Shown here: positions 6,188 to 8,586 of the stretch, piece by piece | How positions within the stretch are numbered: position 1 is the first letter of the stretch | How the letters are laid out: every line of letters starts with the position of its first letter | Source of the DNA: Candidatus Zhuqueibacterota bacterium | Lineage (GTDB): Bacteria; SM23-31 | Direction of reading: 5' to 3' | DNA: 8,586 bases | Assembly (NCBI GenBank): GCA_022562855.1 | Contig: JADFON010000052.1 | Coordinates: forward strand, 1-8,586 | The notes under the pieces: generated by a model | Seen by the model: the letters and a program-made list of their open reading frames with translations, nothing else | Told to the model about the DNA's origin: nothing | Databases searched by the model: none | Translations under genes and position numbers: made by a program

Positions 6188-6856
6188 ATGAGAGATAAAA
6201 TAATAATATCCCCTTCTGTAATGTCTGCCGATTTTTCAATTCTCAAAGAGGAAATTCATTCTCTTGAAGAGGGTGGGGCAGACTGGCTGCACATCGATGT
6301 CATGGACGGTCATTTTGTACCCAATATAACCTTTGGTCCAAAAATTGTCCGGACGATTAACAACCTTACCGATTTAACTCTCGATGTTCATTTGATGATC
6401 GAGAATCCAGAAAATTACCTTGAGGATTTTCGAAATGCCGGAGCCGATATTATAACCGTACACCAGGAAGCATGTCCGCAAATCCACAGCACTATAAAAC
6501 GTATTCAAGAGCTTGGTGCAAAGGCAGGAGTGTCTATAAATCCCGGTACGCCTGTGGAATCCATACAGGAAATACTTGGAGATGTCGATCTGATCTTGAT
6601 AATGTCGGTCAACCCTGGATTTGGCGGACAGAAATTTATTTCCTCTTCCGTAAAAAAGGTAGAAACTATATCGGGATTATTAAATTCTATCCATGCTGAT
6701 CCTTATCTGGAAATTGATGGAGGTATCGACGAAACTAATGCTGGAATTGTGACAAAAGCCGGGTGTAATGTCCTTGTAGCCGGTACCGGTGTTTTCAAGA
6801 ATCCAAATCGATCTGAAGGAGTCAAAAATCTACGGGCAGCTGCGCTTTCAAAATGA
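6188..6856 (+). CDS. rpe: Ribulose-phosphate 3-epimerase
   Basis: Interconverts D-ribulose 5-phosphate and D-xylulose 5-phosphate in the pentose phosphate pathway (and Calvin cycle where present). The 222-residue TIM barrel has all key family motifs: ISPSVMSADF (7-16, substrate Ser10), LHIDVMDGHFVPN (34-46) with His35 and catalytic Asp37, DVHLMIENP (66-74) with His68, the phosphate-loop region MSVNPGFGGQ (139-148), and EIDGGI (175-180) with the second catalytic Asp177. His35, Asp37, His68 and Asp177 form the metal site. ATG 6188 lacks a clear ribosome-binding site and is 25 bases after the PASTA gene. The stop overlaps the start of the next gene (ATGA). Confidence 0.98.
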   Translation: MRDKIIISPSVMSADFSILKEEIHSLEEGGADWLHIDVMDGHFVPNITFGPKIVRTINNLTDLTLDVHLMIENPENYLEDFRNAGADIITVHQEACPQIHSTIKRIQELGAKAGVSINPGTPVESIQEILGDVDLILIMSVNPGFGGQKFISSSVKKVETISGLLNSIHADPYLEIDGGIDETNAGIVTKAGCNVLVAGTGVFKNPNRSEGVKNLRAAALSK

Positions 6857-7416
6857 ACATTAAGCAAGAATTAAAACGTAAGGGAATGCATCAACTTGCA
6901 CTTGCCATCCCAATTGGTTACACATATCTGCCCAAAACTATTTCGCTACAAATTCTTATTTCTATTGCGGTCATCGTAACAATAGTAGATGTCGGTAGAT
7001 TTAAACTGCCATGGCTAAGAGAAATCTTTTCAAGGCTCTTTAACGCCATGTTAAGAGAGCATGAATCACGGCGGTTTACAGGTTCGACATACTTGCTTTG
7101 GGGTTCTGTCCTGATCATTTGGTTATTCCCAAAAGATATAGTTCTTCTCATACTTTATTATTTGATTATCTCTGATTCCGTAGCCGCATTAATCGGTAAA
7201 TTATTTGGTAAACATAAAATATTTGATAAATCCGTTGAAGGAACTGCAGCATTTCTTGTTTCTGCATCCGTCATAATGCTGTTTTTCCCTGGAATCCCTC
7301 TCATACAACGAATATCTGCCGCTTTGTCGGCAGCAATTATTGAATTGCTGCCGATTCCGGTTGACGACAATTTTTTGATACCCGTAGCAACTTGTTCATT
7401 TATGATGCTATTTTAA
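6853..7416 (+). CDS. Dolichol kinase/SEC59-like polytopic membrane protein (prenol or lipid kinase family)
   Basis: A 187-residue integral membrane protein of the COG0170 group (dolichol kinase, phytol/farnesol kinase, CTP-dependent diacylglycerol kinase; bacterial members are often labelled phosphatidate cytidylyltransferase). Visible family features: an N-terminal E-L-K-R-K-G-M-H (6-13), R-E-H-E-S-R-R-F-T-G-S-T-Y (68-80), ISDSVAALIGKLFGK (106-120), the KSVEGT motif (126-131) and a C-terminal DDNFLIP (171-177), separated by hydrophobic helices. The full motif set suggests an intact protein of normal length for short bacterial members. The substrate cannot be read from sequence; phosphorylation of a polyprenol, farnesol or diacylglycerol by CTP is likely from the family. 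It starts inside the rpe stop (ATGA), so the two are translationally coupled, though no shared pathway is obvious. It appears to be the last operon gene, although I see no strong terminator after it. Confidence 0.85.
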   Translation: MNIKQELKRKGMHQLALAIPIGYTYLPKTISLQILISIAVIVTIVDVGRFKLPWLREIFSRLFNAMLREHESRRFTGSTYLLWGSVLIIWLFPKDIVLLILYYLIISDSVAALIGKLFGKHKIFDKSVEGTAAFLVSASVIMLFFPGIPLIQRISAALSAAIIELLPIPVDDNFLIPVATCSFMMLF

Positions 7417-7517
7417 GAAATGATTTAACCAACATTTCGTTAATACGAAAACTGATTTGTTTAAACGGCACATAAAATTAGCTAAAAATAGGCACAATTA
7501 CTCTGCTAAAAAAAAAC

Positions 7518-7546
7518 TTGACAAAGGAAATATATATACCTACATT
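7518..7546 (+). promoter_or_regulatory. Promoter of the cold-shock gene
   Basis: A perfect -35 TTGACA (7518-7523), an exact 17-base spacer and TACATT (7541-7546, 4 of 6 to the -10). Start of transcription would be near 7553, giving a leader of about 80 bases before the ATG at 7632. The 100 bases before it (7417-7517) are AT-rich with only a weak 5-bp hairpin at 7435-7450 and no gene. Confidence 0.65.
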
Positions 7547-7614
7547 CTGAATAATTCGTAAATATTCAACTCATTTGTACTATTAAACACTGGTAAAATT
7601 TCTGGTGTAGTAGT

Positions 7615-7620
7615 AGGAGG
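7615..7620 (+). promoter_or_regulatory. Strong ribosome-binding region of the cold-shock gene
   Basis: A perfect AGGAGG (7615-7620) lies 11 bases before ATG 7632, and a second partial site, AGG at 7622-7624, lies 7 bases before it. The leader just here is a run of GTAG/TAGG repeats (7606-7627). Two stacked sites would fit a highly expressed mRNA; the 11-base spacing of the first is long. Confidence 0.55.
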
Positions 7621-7631
7621 TAGGTAGCAAA

Positions 7632-7832
7632 ATGGCAAAAGGGAAAGTAAAATGGTTCAATGAAAGTAAAGGTTACGGGTTTATTCAGCAAGAGGATGGA
7701 GCCGAGATATTTGTTCATTATTCAGCAATAGGGGGCGATGGTTTTAAGACTTTGACCGAGGGAGATGAAGTTGAATTTGAAGCTGTTTCAACTGACAAAG
7801 GATTGCAGGCATCCAATGTAAAAATATTGTAA
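7632..7832 (+). CDS. Cold-shock domain protein (CspA family)
   Basis: A 66-residue single cold-shock domain, the standard length. It is an OB-fold protein that binds single-stranded RNA and DNA and acts as an RNA chaperone. RNP1 is KGYGFI (13-18) and RNP2 is IFVHY (26-30); the aromatic RNA-binding residues Trp8, Phe17, Phe27 and His29 are in place, and the start [17 protein letters not shown] is typical. The gene is monocistronic by layout: own near-consensus promoter, a leader of about 80 bases, a strong ribosome-binding region, and an intrinsic terminator 23 bases after its stop. Whether it is cold-induced or constitutive cannot be told from sequence. Confidence 0.97.
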   Translation: MAKGKVKWFNESKGYGFIQQEDGAEIFVHYSAIGGDGFKTLTEGDEVEFEAVSTDKGLQASNVKIL

Positions 7833-7855
7833 GGTGTTTTTTTTTACAGAAAATT

Positions 7856-7883
7856 CCCCGATCGACGTATCGGGGTTTTTTTT
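7856..7883 (+). terminator. Intrinsic terminator of the cold-shock gene
   Basis: ccccgat (7856-7862) and atcgggg (7869-7875) form a perfect 7-bp stem around the loop cgacgt, followed directly by eight T (7876-7883). A textbook rho-independent terminator, 23 bases after the csp stop codon. Confidence 0.9.
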
Positions 7884-7894
7884 AGCATGTACTT

Positions 7895-7899
7895 GAGGG
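7895..7899 (+). promoter_or_regulatory. Ribosome-binding site favouring the start at 7905
   Basis: GAGGG at 7895-7899 is 5 bases before ATG 7905. The alternative in-frame ATG at 7887 has only the T run of the csp terminator before it and so no ribosome-binding site. The shorter start is preferred. Confidence 0.5.
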
Positions 7900-7904
7900 A
7901 TCCG

Positions 7905-8333
7905 ATGGATTTTAACTTTACAAAAAGCGATATTAAGAAAATCTCAAAGACATTAGGCGTAGAACCTGTTGAAGAAGGTGAAAAAATAAGATACGTTCTT
8001 AAGAATAACACGGGCGAGAGAAAGCTCTCTCTGGAAATTTACAAGCAGATTCCTATTGGAAATGATAGGGGTAATTTGATAGCGGTTTATACGGATAACA
8101 CCCATCTCCAACTTCAGTATTGTTTAGGATTTGTAGCAAGTGATTCGCTGGGCGAGGTGACATTTATTGCAGAAAACGGCGATAAACTTTGCGGACTTAC
8201 CATTGAAAAGCAAGCTGCATGTTCACTGTACGCTAACGTAGACAAAAAGCTGCTTTCAGGAGATTTCACCACTTTAGGCCCGGAAGTTATGCTGTCCGGT
8301 ATAGGTCTATCGTTGGTAGAAGAACTTTTATAG
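7905..8333 (+). CDS. Hypothetical protein, unrecognised
   Basis: A 142-residue soluble protein that I do not recognise (148 residues if ATG 7887 is used). It has no signal peptide, membrane segment or known motif. A charged N-terminal helix (FTKSDIKKISKTLGVEP) precedes a mostly beta-strand body with alternating hydrophobic residues (RYVLKNNTG, LSLEIYKQI, GNLIAVYT, LQLQYCLGF, VTFIAENGD), and the C-terminus is a short hydrophobic helix (LSGIGLSLVEELL). Three cysteines are present (in QYCLGF, KLCGLT and AACSLY) without a CXXC pattern. It starts 22 bases after the csp terminator with no clear promoter of its own, so it may rely on readthrough. The ogg gene follows 44 bases after its stop, hinting at shared transcription, not at function. 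Coding potential is supported by length, ribosome-binding site and protein-like composition. Confidence 0.75.
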   Translation: MDFNFTKSDIKKISKTLGVEPVEEGEKIRYVLKNNTGERKLSLEIYKQIPIGNDRGNLIAVYTDNTHLQLQYCLGFVASDSLGEVTFIAENGDKLCGLTIEKQAACSLYANVDKKLLSGDFTTLGPEVMLSGIGLSLVEELL

Positions 8334-8377
8334 TAGGTTTTACCGTTTCATATTGTGAACTTTCTAATGATGGAAAA

Positions 8378-8586
8378 ATGGAGTTAAGGGATGTAAATAA
8401 AAATGATGATGAAAGATTGTTTGAAGAGCTTTGTTTCTGTATTTTAACTGCTAACACATCTGCAGAAATGGGAATGAAAGCAATAGATGCCATAAGGAAT
8501 TTATTGATTAATGGTGTACAAGAAGAGATGACTAAAAAGCTAGAAGGAATTTACCGCTTTAATGTCTTAAGACCTTCCTATATTAT
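8378..8586 (+). CDS. ogg: 8-oxoguanine DNA glycosylase/AP lyase, Ogg2 type (3'-partial)
   Basis: The N-terminal 69 codons of a helix-hairpin-helix DNA repair glycosylase that removes oxidised guanine and cleaves the abasic site. The recognisable part is LFEELCFCILTANTSAEMG (14-32), matching the conserved E-L-C-F-C-L-L-T-A-N-x-S-A signature of the archaeal/Thermotoga-type Ogg2 family, followed by KLEGIYRFNVLRPSYI, which matches the family's G-x-R-x-x-x-x-R-A-x-Y/F-I region. The hairpin, catalytic lysine and catalytic aspartate would lie beyond the window. Only one standard start codon, ATG 8378, exists in this frame after the upstream stop at 8234-8236. It leaves just 13 residues before the signature, shorter than I expect for the family. 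No good Shine-Dalgarno site precedes it. Confidence 0.85.
   Translation, partial: MELRDVNKNDDERLFEELCFCILTANTSAEMGMKAIDAIRNLLINGVQEEMTKKLEGIYRFNVLRPSYI

Noticed and set aside
6472-6699. Second forward open frame inside rpe
   Set aside because: It is an out-of-frame shadow of a gene with complete Rpe motifs.
7435-7450. tttcg/cgaaa hairpin after the dolichol-kinase-like gene
   Set aside because: A 5-bp, AT-rich stem with no T tail; not a credible terminator.

Overview
The window is a stretch of AT-rich bacterial chromosome with every supported gene on the + strand. It carries conserved housekeeping genes plus a few small or uncharacterised ones. A YajC/Def/Fmt/RsmB block, a lipoprotein with a signal-peptidase-II lipobox, and loose use of Shine-Dalgarno sites (strong before some genes, absent before the PASTA and rpe genes) suggest a Gram-negative bacterium, perhaps of the FCB group or a relative such as Marinimicrobia. 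The phylum is an inference; no rRNA or other taxonomic marker is present.

Layout. Bases 1-258 hold what may be the last 13 codons of an upstream gene, a short tandem repeat, two related palindromes in opposite orientation, and a likely promoter. Bases 259-1966 form a first gene group: a small NTF2-like lipoprotein, a YhcC/TIGR01212-type radical SAM protein, and a small membrane protein that overlaps the radical SAM gene by 8 bases. The membrane protein is split by a one-base frameshift in a run of nine T. A terminator-like hairpin (2087-2127) is followed directly by a good sigma70-type promoter (2131-2159), which opens the main operon.

Main operon, 2201-7416: yajC (TTG start), def, fmt, rsmB, a membrane-anchored protein with three PASTA domains and no kinase, rpe, and a dolichol-kinase-like membrane protein. 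Most junctions are a few bases or ATGA overlaps. YajC is the SecDF-associated membrane subunit. Fmt puts the formyl group on initiator Met-tRNA and Def removes it from new proteins. RsmB methylates 16S rRNA. Rpe is the pentose-phosphate epimerase. The order def-fmt-rsmB-(PASTA)-rpe matches the Firmicute cluster def-fmt-rsmB-...-prkC-rsgA-rpe, with a PASTA-only protein where the PASTA kinase PrkC would be.

Bases 7417-8586: a cold-shock protein gene with its own near-consensus promoter, a leader with a strong ribosome-binding site and a strong intrinsic terminator. Next come an unrecognised 142-residue protein starting just after that terminator, and the N-terminal part of an Ogg2-type 8-oxoguanine DNA glycosylase/lyase cut by the window end.

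I see no CRISPR array, transposase, tRNA or rRNA, and no clear evidence of an undescribed multi-gene system. The most useful leads are the homopolymer frameshift, the mirrored palindromes, the kinase-less PASTA protein, and the unknown gene next to ogg.
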